This document shows positions 35,587 to 43,444 of a DNA stretch of 47,153 bases, piece by piece. Under the pieces are notes generated by a model. The model saw only the letters and a list, made by a program, of their open reading frames with translations, searched no databases and had not been told where the DNA came from. The stretch's first letter is position 1. Each line of letters starts with the position of its first letter. The stretch spans positions 1-47,153 of the forward strand of contig DJXI01000061.1 of the NCBI GenBank assembly GCA_002449695.1, given 5' to 3'. Position numbers and translations under genes: made by a program. Source of the stretch: Verrucomicrobia bacterium UBA7008. GTDB taxonomy: Bacteria > Verrucomicrobiota > Kiritimatiellia > RFP12 > UBA1067.

Positions 35587-36336
35587 ATGAAAATCAATCT
35601 CATCGCCGCCGTCAACGGCGCGCCCATCGGCTTGAGCTTCGGCTCGGAGCGCGAAATCACCATCGGCCGTGAAATCGGCTCGACCATTGCGCCGATGGCG
35701 GCGGAAGGGCTTTCGCGCCATCACGCGAAGATCTATTTCAAGGACGGCACCTGGTATGTCGAGGACCTCGGCAGCACCAACGGCACCTACCGCGGCACCG
35801 ACAAGATCGAGGGCGCGACGGCGCTCGCGGTCAAGGACAAGCTGCAGTTCGGCCGCTTCGAGATGTCGGTCGACGAATTCGTGGACGAGGAGAAGTCGTC
35901 GACGGTGCAGCTGCCGGAAGCGGCGGTCGACGCGTCGAAGCCGGCGGAGCCTGCACCCGCGCCCGCACCGGCCCCCGCGCCCGCTCCTGCCCCCGCGCCC
36001 GCTCCTGCCCCCGCGCCCGCTCCTGCTCCTGCGCCCGCTCCTGCTCCTGCGCCCGCACCCGCACCGGCGCCGGTTGACGATGTGCCGGATCTGCCGCCCG
36101 TGACGCCGACGACGGAAGCGACGGCCGAACTGAAGCGTCCGACGCTCCCGCTCAAGCCGGGTGCGCGTCCGCCGATGCCGGCGGGCCTGAAGCCGGGTCT
36201 GAAACTGCCGACGGCGCCAGGCGGCATCAAGCCGGGTCTGAAGCTGCCGCCAAAGCCGGGTCTGGTGAAGCCGGGCCTGAAGCTGCCGCCAAAGCCGCCG
36301 CTTCTGAAGCCGGGCCTGAAGCTGCCGCCAAAGTAA
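35587..36336 (+). CDS. FHA-domain protein with Ala-Pro linker and PGLKLPPK repeats
   Basis: 249 residues. An FHA domain (about 1-100) shows IGRE, the phosphothreonine-binding SRHH and GSTNGTYR, so it probably binds phosphorylated partners. A long (Ala-Pro)n linker follows (about 119-160). The C-terminal 60 residues are repeats of KPGLKLPPK/KPGLKLP. No membrane segment. The last 110 bp overlap the 3' end of psd on the opposite strand. Partner kinase not in the window; role unknown. Confidence 0.85.
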   Translation: MKINLIAAVNGAPIGLSFGSEREITIGREIGSTIAPMAAEGLSRHHAKIYFKDGTWYVEDLGSTNGTYRGTDKIEGATALAVKDKLQFGRFEMSVDEFVDEEKSSTVQLPEAAVDASKPAEPAPAPAPAPAPAPAPAPAPAPAPAPAPAPAPAPAPAPAPAPVDDVPDLPPVTPTTEATAELKRPTLPLKPGARPPMPAGLKPGLKLPTAPGGIKPGLKLPPKPGLVKPGLKLPPKPPLLKPGLKLPPK

Positions 36337-37282
36337 TCTCGGCGGGGGCGGCGGGAAACCGCCGCCGGAAGATCGGGCGGGCGATGCGCTCGCCGCAGAA
36401 GACACGGACCTCGTAGCCATCGGATGAATGGCGCACGAGGTCCTTGTCATATCGGATTTTCTCCGCAGGCGTGACGAGGATGACGGTCGAGCCGCCGAAT
36501 TTGAAGTAGCCTTTCTCGTCGCCCTTGCGGTTCAGAATCTGATACTTCTCGCCCGGCGCGTCGGGCGCGGTCTGCACGATGGTGCCGACGCCGAACGCGC
36601 CGACCTCGATGATCCACAGGTCGCCGAAGACGGTGTCGTAGCGCGTGACGTGGCGCTCGTTGTCGGCGTAGACGTCGGGATAGCGCACGAGCGCGATGGG
36701 ATTGACCGAGTGGTACCGGCCGGGGATGACTTTCGTCGGTGCGGCTTTCGCGCAGTCGCACGGGAAGTGGAAGCGGTGATAGTCGACGGGCGCGAGGCGG
36801 ATGACGGCGATGTCGTAGCGCGCGGGCGCATCTTCGTCCGCGCCCGGCGGCAGGTCGCCGCCGCAGATGTCGCGCAGCGACTTCGTCGCGCCCTTGAGCG
36901 GGAAGGGGTCGTCCGCCGCCGCGTCGAGGTAGAGGCGCAGCCGGCCGTCGGCGGGGCTGACGATCTGCTCGCCGAGGGGCCGCGCGCCGGGCTTGAGGCG
37001 GCGCGTGAAGAAATCGTTGAAGGAGCGGTAGGCGGCGAGCGGCTGTTCGGCCTCGTCGGCGCGGCAGCCGGGGATGGCGGCGAGCGCGCGGATGGCGCGG
37101 CGCGAGAGGCGCGAGTCGTAGTAGACGCCCATGAGCGCGGAGAGGAACTTGGAGCCGAAGAGGACGGGCCAGAGCGTGCGGCCGAGCGCGGTTTCGTAGG
37201 CGAAGCGCAGCGCGCCGTCGCCCATGACGGACTCGGCGACTTTTTCGCACGTGACGCGATCGATGTAGTCAACAGGTTGCAT
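36227..37282 (-). CDS. psd: Phosphatidylserine decarboxylase proenzyme
   Basis: 351 residues from the ATG at 37282; upstream in-frame codons precede the promoter and are excluded. Psd makes phosphatidylethanolamine and self-cleaves to create a pyruvoyl group. Motifs include SFNDFFTRRLKPGARP, SPADGRL, YHRFHFPCD and the cleavage site FGGSTVIL (Ser near residue 265). The last 35 residues (repeats of LAAASGPAS) are simply the antisense reading of the FHA gene repeats, so the original stop was probably nearer position 36340. The promoter gives a leaderless mRNA. Confidence 0.93.
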   Translation of the reverse strand: MQPVDYIDRVTCEKVAESVMGDGALRFAYETALGRTLWPVLFGSKFLSALMGVYYDSRLSRRAIRALAAIPGCRADEAEQPLAAYRSFNDFFTRRLKPGARPLGEQIVSPADGRLRLYLDAAADDPFPLKGATKSLRDICGGDLPPGADEDAPARYDIAVIRLAPVDYHRFHFPCDCAKAAPTKVIPGRYHSVNPIALVRYPDVYADNERHVTRYDTVFGDLWIIEVGAFGVGTIVQTAPDAPGEKYQILNRKGDEKGYFKFGGSTVILVTPAEKIRYDKDLVRHSSDGYEVRVFCGERIARPIFRRRFPAAPAEITLAAASGPASEAAALAAASGPASPDPALAAASDPA

Positions 37283-37289
37283 AATGTCT

Positions 37290-37341
37290 AGTATATCAAA
37301 AATATTCGCTCTTGCGCAGGATGGGGCAATTTTGATATACT
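37290..37341. promoter_or_regulatory. Divergent psd/rplY promoters sharing one -35 palindrome
   Basis: Plus strand: TTGCGC (37312-37317), 18 bp, TATACT (37336-37341). Minus strand: CTGCGC (37319-37314), 18 bp, TATACT (37295-37290). Both -10s are TGATATACT. The two -35 hexamers overlap on the palindrome TGCGCA. The minus -10 is 7 bp from the psd ATG. Confidence 0.75.
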
Positions 37342-37413
37342 TCCGGCCGCTTGTCGCAGAGTGTAGCGCGGGTGCGCGAGAGTATGCGACCACAAAACAC
37401 AAGAAAGACCGAA

Positions 37414-38070
37414 ATGGATCAGATCAGAATCAAGGCGGAGCCCCGCACCGAACAGGGTACGGGCGCGGTTCGCCGTTTGCGCAAGTCGGGCATGATCCCC
37501 GGCAGCGTGATGAAGATGAAGAAGGGCGGCACGGAGCTGATCAAGCTCCCGGCGCACGACTTCATGATGGCGATGCGCGGCCACGCGAGCAAGCAGCTCC
37601 TGGTCACGCTGGACATGAACGGAACCGAAGTCCCCGCGCTCATGCGCGAGATGCAGAACGACGTGCTCGCGGGCACGCCCATCCACGTGGACTTCAGCGA
37701 GGTCTCGCTCACCGAGAAGGTGCGCGTGACGGTGCCGCTCTATCTCGTGGGCGAAGCGGTCGGCGTGAAGCTGGGCGGCGGCGTGCTGGAACAGACGCTG
37801 CGCACCATCGACGTCTTCTGCCTGCCGACGGACATCGCGGAGAAGTTCGAGATCGACGTGACGAACCTCAACGTCGACGAGACGCTCTTCGTGCGCGACC
37901 TGCAGCTCGGCGACAAGCAGACGATCGCCACGCGTCCGGAGATCCCGGTCGCGGTCGTCAAGGCGCCGGAAGACGCCCCTGCGACGGCGGAGGCCGCCGC
38001 CGGCGAGAAGACGCCTGAAGTGATCAAGAAGGGCAAGGAAGACGCCGCTGCGAAGAAGGAGGCGAAATAA
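37414..38070 (+). CDS. rplY: Ribosomal protein bL25 (long CTC/TL5 form)
   Basis: 218 residues from the ATG at 37414. The N-terminal 5S rRNA-binding domain (RIKAEPRTEQGTGAVRRLRKSG) is followed by the CTC-type C-terminal beta domain (VPLYLVGEAVGVKLGGGVLEQ) and a Lys/Ala-rich tail. First gene of the rplY-rpsF-ssb-rpsR-rplI unit; its stop overlaps the rpsF start (TAATG). Confidence 0.93.
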   Translation: MDQIRIKAEPRTEQGTGAVRRLRKSGMIPGSVMKMKKGGTELIKLPAHDFMMAMRGHASKQLLVTLDMNGTEVPALMREMQNDVLAGTPIHVDFSEVSLTEKVRVTVPLYLVGEAVGVKLGGGVLEQTLRTIDVFCLPTDIAEKFEIDVTNLNVDETLFVRDLQLGDKQTIATRPEIPVAVVKAPEDAPATAEAAAGEKTPEVIKKGKEDAAAKKEAK

Positions 38071-38483
38071 TGAAGAAGTATGATGCGATCTATATCTTCG
38101 TCGGCGTCACGAAGGACGATGTCCTCAACGCGAACCTCGAGAAGGCGCTCGCGGAAGTGACCCGCATCGGCGGCACGGTGCTCTCGACCGAATCGCTCGG
38201 CAAGCGCACGTTCGCGCGCGCGATGAGCAAGAAGGAATCGGGCGTCTACGTGAAGGTCCGCATGGAGCTTCCCGCCGACCGCATCGAGGAGCTGGTGAAC
38301 CGCTACCGCCTCGTCGAAGAGGTGTTCCGCGTGCAGATCCTCGCCGTGGACGAGCGCCGCGAGGCGAAGATCGCCGCCGAGCGCACGGCCCGCGCCGAGC
38401 GCGCCGCCCGCAAGGCCGCCGCGCAGCAGGCCGCCGCCGAAGCTGCCGCCGGAGAGGCCGCCGCGGAGACGGCTGAAGCCTAA
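38070..38483 (+). CDS. rpsF: Ribosomal protein bS6
   Basis: 137 residues: MKKYDAIYIFVG start, the ferredoxin-like bS6 fold of about 95 residues, then an Ala/Glu-rich tail of about 40 residues. Followed by ssb and rpsR in the canonical rpsF-ssb-rpsR order. Confidence 0.93.
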   Translation: MKKYDAIYIFVGVTKDDVLNANLEKALAEVTRIGGTVLSTESLGKRTFARAMSKKESGVYVKVRMELPADRIEELVNRYRLVEEVFRVQILAVDERREAKIAAERTARAERAARKAAAQQAAAEAAAGEAAAETAEA

Positions 38484-38506
38484 GACGACAATACGGGAGT
38501 AATCTC

Positions 38507-38926
38507 ATGGCCTCCTTCAACAAAGTCATCCTGATGGGCAACCTCACCCGCGACCCCGACGTCCGCATGACGGGGGCGAGCGGCATGAAGGTCGCGCGTC
38601 TGGGGCTCGCCATCAACGAGCGCCGCCGGGACCGCAACGGACAGATGCAGGACTTTCCCGTCTTCATCGACGTCGATGCGTGGGACAAGCTGGCGGAGCT
38701 CTGCGGACAGTACCTCGCCAAGGGCAGTTCGGTCCTCGTCGAGGGGCGTCTCCAGATGGACACCTGGGAGAAGGACGGCGTGCGCCACCAGAAGCTGAAG
38801 GTCCGTGCAACGACCATCAAGTTCCTGCCCAAGGGCGAGCGGTTCGCTCCCCAGGGGCCGCGCGCCGAGTTCCCCGCGCCCAGCCCGGTCGAGATGAGCG
38901 AGTCTGAAGAGGCGCTCCCGTTCTAA
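38507..38926 (+). CDS. ssb: Single-stranded DNA-binding protein
   Basis: 139 residues. OB-fold with MASFNKVILMGNLTRDPDVR and VFIDVDAWDKLAEL, a short linker, and the acidic C-terminal tip EEALPF that docks partner proteins. Located between rpsF and rpsR, as in many bacteria. Confidence 0.96.
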   Translation: MASFNKVILMGNLTRDPDVRMTGASGMKVARLGLAINERRRDRNGQMQDFPVFIDVDAWDKLAELCGQYLAKGSSVLVEGRLQMDTWEKDGVRHQKLKVRATTIKFLPKGERFAPQGPRAEFPAPSPVEMSESEEALPF

Positions 38927-38954
38927 ACACAACACGTAAAAAGGAAATCCAACC

Positions 38955-39185
38955 ATGGCTTTCAAGAAATCCAACAGCTCGGCCGGCGAGGAATTCGCCG
39001 CGAGGAAGCGTCCGCCGCTCGGTCCCAAGGACCAGATCGACATCAACGACATCGAGACGCTGAAGTACTACATCACCGACTACGGCAAGATCCTGCCCGC
39101 GCGCATCACCGGCGTCACGTCGGCCCAGCAGCGCCAGATCCGCCAGGGCGTCAAGCGCGCCCGCAACATGGGCCTGATGGCCTGA
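38955..39185 (+). CDS. rpsR: Ribosomal protein bS18
   Basis: 76 residues; DINDIETLKYYITDYGKILP and the basic RQIRQGVKRARNMGLM end are characteristic. Ribosome-binding site AAAGGA. Confidence 0.95.
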   Translation: MAFKKSNSSAGEEFAARKRPPLGPKDQIDINDIETLKYYITDYGKILPARITGVTSAQQRQIRQGVKRARNMGLMA

Positions 39186-39201
39186 GGAAGGAGCTGACAA
39201 G

Positions 39202-39669
39202 ATGGCAATCGAAGTGATGCTCATGGACAGCGTGAAGAAGCTCGGCAAGGCCGGCGAGATCGTCAAGGTCGCCCCCGGCTACGCCCGCAACTTCCTCTTC
39301 CCGCAGGGTCTGGCCGCGCTCGCGACGGAAGCCGCGAAGCGCCGCCTGAAGAAGCTCGAGGCCGAGCGCGCCGCCCGCGCCGCCGAGCTCAAGAAGGAGG
39401 CTCTCGAGGTCGCCCGCAAGCTCGACAAGCTCGAGCTGACGGTCTCGGCCGCGACGGTCGACGGCAAGAAGCTGTACGGTGCGGTCAGCGTGACCGATCT
39501 GCTGGCGGCGATCGAGGCCCAGCGCGGCGTCAAGCTCGACCGCGGCCAGTTCTCGATCGGCGAGTCGCTGCGCGAGGTCGGCGAGTACGAGGCGAAGATC
39601 GACCTCGGACAGGGCGTGGCCGCCAAGTGCAAGATCACGATTCTCGACGAGGCCGCCCCGGCGGTCTGA
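39202..39669 (+). CDS. rplI: Ribosomal protein bL9
   Basis: 155 residues. The N-terminal rRNA-binding domain (VKKLGKAGEIVKVAPGYARNFLFPQGLA) joins a long helix to the C-terminal domain (KLYGAVSVTDLLAAI). Last gene of the unit, with a terminator 24 bp after it. Confidence 0.96.
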   Translation: MAIEVMLMDSVKKLGKAGEIVKVAPGYARNFLFPQGLAALATEAAKRRLKKLEAERAARAAELKKEALEVARKLDKLELTVSAATVDGKKLYGAVSVTDLLAAIEAQRGVKLDRGQFSIGESLREVGEYEAKIDLGQGVAAKCKITILDEAAPAV

Positions 39670-39692
39670 GCGCAGGATCGATGAAACGCAAG

Positions 39693-39726
39693 GCCAACCG
39701 TGTTCACGCACGGTTGGCTTTTGCTT
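39693..39726 (+). terminator. Terminator after rplI
   Basis: Perfect 10-bp stem GCCAACCGTG/CACGGTTGGC with loop TTCACG, followed by TTTTGCTTTT. Confidence 0.92.
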
Positions 39727-39730
39727 TTGT

Positions 39731-39786
39731 GAGGTTCGAGGAGTCTAGGCCTCTAGGATTCTAGTAGTCTAGACTTCTAGACTAAC
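39731..39786. repeat. Degenerate 8-bp tandem array, 7 units
   Basis: Octamers in strict phase: gaggttcg, aggagtct, aggcctct, aggattct, agtagtct, agacttct, agactaac. TCT recurs every 8 bp, mostly as TCTAG. It resembles the array at 4054-4133. It lies between the rplI terminator and the convergent oppD gene and includes the oppD stop codon. Confidence 0.75.
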
Positions 39787-40654
39787 CCTGGCAGCGGGCG
39801 GCGGAGAGGCGGCAGGCGTCGGTCGCGATCGGGCAGCGCGGATGGAACGCACAGCCCGACGGCCAGTCGGTCGGCGGCGGCACGGTGCCGGGGATGTCGC
39901 TTAAGGGCGCGTCCTTCGGCGCATCGAGGCGCGGCACGGCCGCCAGGAGCCCCTGCGTGTACGGATGGCGCGGCGCGCGCAGGACTTTCTTCACCTCGCC
40001 GCGCTCGACGATCTCGCCCGCGTACATCACGTTGACGAACGTTGAATAGCGCGCGACGAGCCCGAGGTTGTGGGTGATGAGCAGGACCGCCATCTTGTGC
40101 GCATCGGCGACGCGTTCGATCAGGTCGAGCACCTCGCGCTGCGTCGTCACGTCGAGCGCCGTCGTCGGCTCGTCGGCGATCAGCAGGTCCGGCGCGGCCG
40201 CGAGCGCCATCGCGATCATCACGCGCTGCTGCTGCCCGCCCGAAAGTTCGCACGGATACTTGCGCGCGGCGTCGGCCGGCAGCCCGACGGAGCGGAGCAG
40301 GTCAGGCACAGCCTGACCCTCTCCACGAAGAGCGGCACGTGGAGAGGGCCGGGCTGCGCCCGGCCGCGCCTCTTCGATCTGGCGGCCGACGCGCATGACG
40401 GGATTGAGCGACTGCATCGGATTCTGGAAGATGTACGCGAGGCGCGGCGCGCCCGTGATCGTGCCGGTGATCTCGGCGCGGTCGACGAGGCCGCCGAGCG
40501 TGAGCGCCGTCAGCGACTTGCCGCAGCCCGATTCGCCGACGAGCGCGACGCGGCCGTTCTCCGGGATTTCGAACGACACGTCGCGCACGGGGACGGAGCG
40601 CTTCCCGCCGCCGAGATGAAAGGCCACACGCAGATGTTGGACCGTCAGGAGCAT
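39782..40654 (-). CDS. Oligopeptide/dipeptide ABC transporter ATP-binding protein (OppD/DppD-like)
   Basis: 290 residues. Walker [10 protein letters not shown]-loop [10 protein letters not shown], signature LSGGQQQR, Walker [13 protein letters not shown] and the OppD-type C-terminal Cys motif ([14 protein letters not shown], an iron-sulfur/peptide-transporter signature). The usual helical segment after the Q-loop is interrupted by an in-frame run of palindromes (40301-40365). No permease or binding protein is nearby. It starts 1 bp after dedA, with GGGGG as ribosome-binding site. Confidence 0.9.
   Translation of the reverse strand: MLLTVQHLRVAFHLGGGKRSVPVRDVSFEIPENGRVALVGESGCGKSLTALTLGGLVDRAEITGTITGAPRLAYIFQNPMQSLNPVMRVGRQIEEARPGAARPSPRAALRGEGQAVPDLLRSVGLPADAARKYPCELSGGQQQRVMIAMALAAAPDLLIADEPTTALDVTTQREVLDLIERVADAHKMAVLLITHNLGLVARYSTFVNVMYAGEIVERGEVKKVLRAPRHPYTQGLLAAVPRLDAPKDAPLSDIPGTVPPPTDWPSGCAFHPRCPIATDACRLSAARCQG
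40301..40365. repeat. Three adjacent palindromes inserted in oppD coding sequence
   Basis: GTCAGG-CACAG-CCTGAC (40301-40317), CCCTCTCCACG-N10-CGTGGAGAGGG (40317-40348) and GGCCGGGC-TGC-GCCCGGCC (40347-40365) lie end to end. They encode the atypical [20 protein letters not shown] segment and keep the frame open. Confidence 0.8.
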
Positions 40655-40655
40655 C

Positions 40656-41321
40656 TTATTTCCCCCGCCGCATGACGAGCCGGGACGCGGCGACGTACGC
40701 GCCGACGAGGACGAGCGCGCCGAGGATGACCCACGGCAGATGCGCGGTCGCGAGCGCCTTGCCGCGCGTGACAAGCTCGAGGTAGGTGATGTCGCCCGCC
40801 GTGCGGCCGAGGCCGAAGCCGACGAGCGCGAGGATCGCCGTCCAGATGCCGGCGCCGAGCCCCGTGAAGAGCGTGAAGGAGCCGAGCTTCATGCGCGCGA
40901 TCCCGGCGGGGATGGAGATCAGCTGGCGGATGACGGGCACGAGGCGGCAGACGAACGTCGTCGCCGCGCCGTAGCGGTTGAAGACCTCGCAGGCGCGCGC
41001 GAGCGGTTCGGGTTTGATGAAGAGCCACCTGCCGTAGCGTTCGAGGAACGGCCGCCCCACCCACAGCGCGAGGAAGTAGTTGACGTACGCGCCCGCGAGC
41101 GAGCCGAGGATCCCGACCGCGATCGCGAGGACGAGCGCCGTCGCCGGCGCGCCCGTCAGCTCCCCGCGCGCGGCGAGGAAGCCGGCGGGGATCATCACGA
41201 CTTCGCTCGGGAAGGGGATGAAGCTCGACTCCACCGCCATGAAGACGAAGATGAAGACGAGCCCCCACGTGGGCGCGAGCGCGGCGATCTGGTCCAGGGA
41301 GGCGGCGAGCGTTTCGATCAT
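40656..41321 (-). CDS. DedA-family membrane protein
   Basis: 221 residues. DedA/VTT-domain proteins are inner-membrane, several acting as lipid-carrier flippases for undecaprenyl phosphate or related lipids. Visible are SSFIPFPSEVVMIPAG near residue 32, GAYVNYFLALWVGRPF and CRLVPVIRQLISIPAGIARM, with about five hydrophobic segments. Its ATG overlaps the stop of the 101-aa gene (ATGA), tying it into the fadD operon. Confidence 0.9.
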   Translation of the reverse strand: MIETLAASLDQIAALAPTWGLVFIFVFMAVESSFIPFPSEVVMIPAGFLAARGELTGAPATALVLAIAVGILGSLAGAYVNYFLALWVGRPFLERYGRWLFIKPEPLARACEVFNRYGAATTFVCRLVPVIRQLISIPAGIARMKLGSFTLFTGLGAGIWTAILALVGFGLGRTAGDITYLELVTRGKALATAHLPWVILGALVLVGAYVAASRLVMRRGK

Positions 41322-41623
41322 GGCAGGAGTCCTTGGCGGATGCGCACCTTGACGCGGTTGCCCGTCGTGGGCACGAGCGTGAAGGTCGCCTTCCGCCTGA
41401 GCGTGAGCGGCACGGGATGTTCGGCGAGCCAGCGGCCGCGGAAATTCGCCGGCGCGGCGGAAGCGCCGCGCGCGAAGACCGGCTCGCCATGCGAGAGATC
41501 GAGGGTGAAGCCTTCGGCGTAGACCGCGAACGCGACGCGGCGCGGGCACGCGTCGAGGTCCGCGAAGACCTCGGCGAACTGCGCCTTCAGCGCGGCGCAC
41601 GTCAGCTCCCGCGGCGGTGTCAC
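41318..41623 (-). CDS. Small conserved-looking protein of unknown function
   Basis: 101 residues with a GTG start. The GTG overlaps the acyl-CoA ligase stop (GTGA), and its stop overlaps the dedA ATG (ATGA); both overlaps argue that it is real. The sequence starts VTPPRELTCAALKAQFAEVF and is mixed alpha/beta, with a basic C-terminus (KATFTLVPTTGNRVKVRIRQ). No motif recognised, no signal peptide or membrane segment. Confidence 0.7.
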   Translation of the reverse strand: MTPPRELTCAALKAQFAEVFADLDACPRRVAFAVYAEGFTLDLSHGEPVFARGASAAPANFRGRWLAEHPVPLTLRRKATFTLVPTTGNRVKVRIRQGLLP

Positions 41624-43356
41624 GCGTCCGGCCACAGCTCGTGCGCCATCTCGCGCAGCTTGTACTTCTGGATTTTCTGCGACGCGGTCATCGGGAAGAT
41701 GTCGAGCACGTGGACGTACTTCGGGATCTTGAACCACGAGATGCGGTCCTTGCAGAACGCCTGCACCGATTCGGTCGTGATCGTCGCGCCGTCGGACGGG
41801 ATGATGAAGGCGGCGGGCTGCTCGCCGTACTTCTTCGAGGGGCAGCCGACGACGGCCACGTCCTTGACGCCCGGCATCGTGCCGAGGAAGTCCTCGACCT
41901 CCTTCGGGCTGATGTTCTCGCCGCCGCGGATGATGAGGTCCTTGAGGCGGCCGGTGATGTAGTAGTAGCCCTGCTCGTCCATGCGCCCGATGTCGCCGGA
42001 GTGGAGCCAGCCGCGCGCGTCGATGCACTTGGCCGTCTGCTCGGGCATCTTGTAGTAGCCCTTCATGTTGCCGTAGCCGCGGCAGCAGATCTCGCCGTCC
42101 TGGCCGAGCGGCGCGAGCTCGCCCGTCTCGGGGTCGATGATGGCGACCTCGACGCCGGGGAGCGCCTGGCCGATCGTCTGGCACTTGCGCTCGATGGACG
42201 GCTCGAAGTAGCGCGTCATCGTCATCACGGGGCCGGATTCGGTGAGGCCGTACGGGTTCGTGATCTCGCGCATGAACATCTTCGTCTGCGCCTGCTGCAT
42301 GCGGTGGACGGGGCACGCCGAGCCGGACATGATGCCGGTCCGGAGCGAGCGGAAGTCGAAGCGGTTGAAGAGCGGATGGTCGAGCATCGCGATGTACATC
42401 GTCGGCACGCCGTACGTTGCCGTGCACTTCTCCTTCTCGATCGACGACATCACCTGCACGGGATCGAACTTCTCGAGGAAGACCATCGTCGCGCCGTGGT
42501 TGACGCAGCTCATCACGCCGAGCACGCAGCCGAAGCAGTGGAAGAGCGGCACGGGGATGCAGACGCGGTCGCGGCTCGACAGGTTCTGGCACGCGCCGAT
42601 CCAGAAGCCGTCGTTGGCGATGTTCCAGTGCGTCAGCTGCACGCCCTTGGGGAAGCCCGTCGTGCCGGAGGTGTACTGCATGTTGACGACGTCGTGGACG
42701 TCGCACTCGCCCTGGCGCTTCAGGTAGTCGGCCCACGGCGTCTGGACGGCGAGCGAGAGGACCTCGTTCAGCGAATAGATGCCGCGGTACTTCTCGCCGC
42801 CGAGGAACATGATGCGCTTGAGGTGCGGGTAGCGCGCGCACGCGAGTTCGCCGCGCGGGCACTCCTTCAGCTCGGGGATGAGCCGGTTGATGACGTCGAT
42901 GTAGTTGCAGTCGCGGTAGCCGTTGATGAGGAAGAGGTTTTCGGCGTCGGACTGCTTGAGCGCGAAGTCGATCTCCTCCGACTTGTAGTTGATGTTGAGC
43001 GGCAGGAGGATCGCGCCGATCTTGGCCGTCGCGAACATGAGGACGACCCAGTGCGGCACGTTGGTGGCCCAGAGCGCGACCTTTTCGCCGCGCTTGACGC
43101 CGAGCGCCATGAGGCCGCGCGCGAGGCGGTCGACCTCCTCGGCGAATTCGTACCACGTCAGGCGGAAGTCGCGGTCGGCGTAGACGACGGCGTCGTTCTC
43201 GCCGCAGCGCGCGACGGTCTGGTCGAGGAGCTGCCCGAGCGTGTAGGGGCGGGTGACGGGCAGGTTGTGCCAGGCGACGCCGGTCGAGACGCTCTGCGTG
43301 AACGGCGGCTTCGTCGGTGCGGAGCCGAAGGGATCGGTCAGTTTGAATTCGCTCAT
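41620..43356 (-). CDS. Acyl-CoA ligase (AMP-forming, fatty-acid CoA synthetase family)
   Basis: 578 residues. Adenylate-forming motifs in order: YTSGTTGFPKG (A3), YGLTES (A5), SGDIGRMDEQGYYYITGRLK (A7/A8), GGENISPKEVE, and the catalytic Lys in ASQKIQKYKLRE (A10). It activates a carboxylic acid, probably a fatty acid, to an acyl-CoA. First gene of a tight operon with the 101-aa protein, dedA and the OppD-like ATPase. Chain-length preference cannot be told from sequence. Confidence 0.9.
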   Translation of the reverse strand: MSEFKLTDPFGSAPTKPPFTQSVSTGVAWHNLPVTRPYTLGQLLDQTVARCGENDAVVYADRDFRLTWYEFAEEVDRLARGLMALGVKRGEKVALWATNVPHWVVLMFATAKIGAILLPLNINYKSEEIDFALKQSDAENLFLINGYRDCNYIDVINRLIPELKECPRGELACARYPHLKRIMFLGGEKYRGIYSLNEVLSLAVQTPWADYLKRQGECDVHDVVNMQYTSGTTGFPKGVQLTHWNIANDGFWIGACQNLSSRDRVCIPVPLFHCFGCVLGVMSCVNHGATMVFLEKFDPVQVMSSIEKEKCTATYGVPTMYIAMLDHPLFNRFDFRSLRTGIMSGSACPVHRMQQAQTKMFMREITNPYGLTESGPVMTMTRYFEPSIERKCQTIGQALPGVEVAIIDPETGELAPLGQDGEICCRGYGNMKGYYKMPEQTAKCIDARGWLHSGDIGRMDEQGYYYITGRLKDLIIRGGENISPKEVEDFLGTMPGVKDVAVVGCPSKKYGEQPAAFIIPSDGATITTESVQAFCKDRISWFKIPKYVHVLDIFPMTASQKIQKYKLREMAHELWPDA

Positions 43357-43387
43357 ATCGTGCCTTCTGTTTGGAATACAGGCGCAT

Positions 43388-43436
43388 AGTATATCATTTT
43401 TCCCCCGCCCGCGCGCCGCGCAAGATGTGATATACT
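43388..43436. promoter_or_regulatory. Divergent acyl-CoA ligase / rimO promoters
   Basis: Minus-strand TATACT at 43393-43388 and plus-strand TATACT at 43431-43436, both as TGATATACT. The rimO ATG (43445) is 8 bp from its -10; the ligase ATG (43356) is 31 bp from its own. No TTGCGC -35 at the 18-bp spacing. Confidence 0.65.
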
Positions 43437-43444
43437 ATCCGCCG

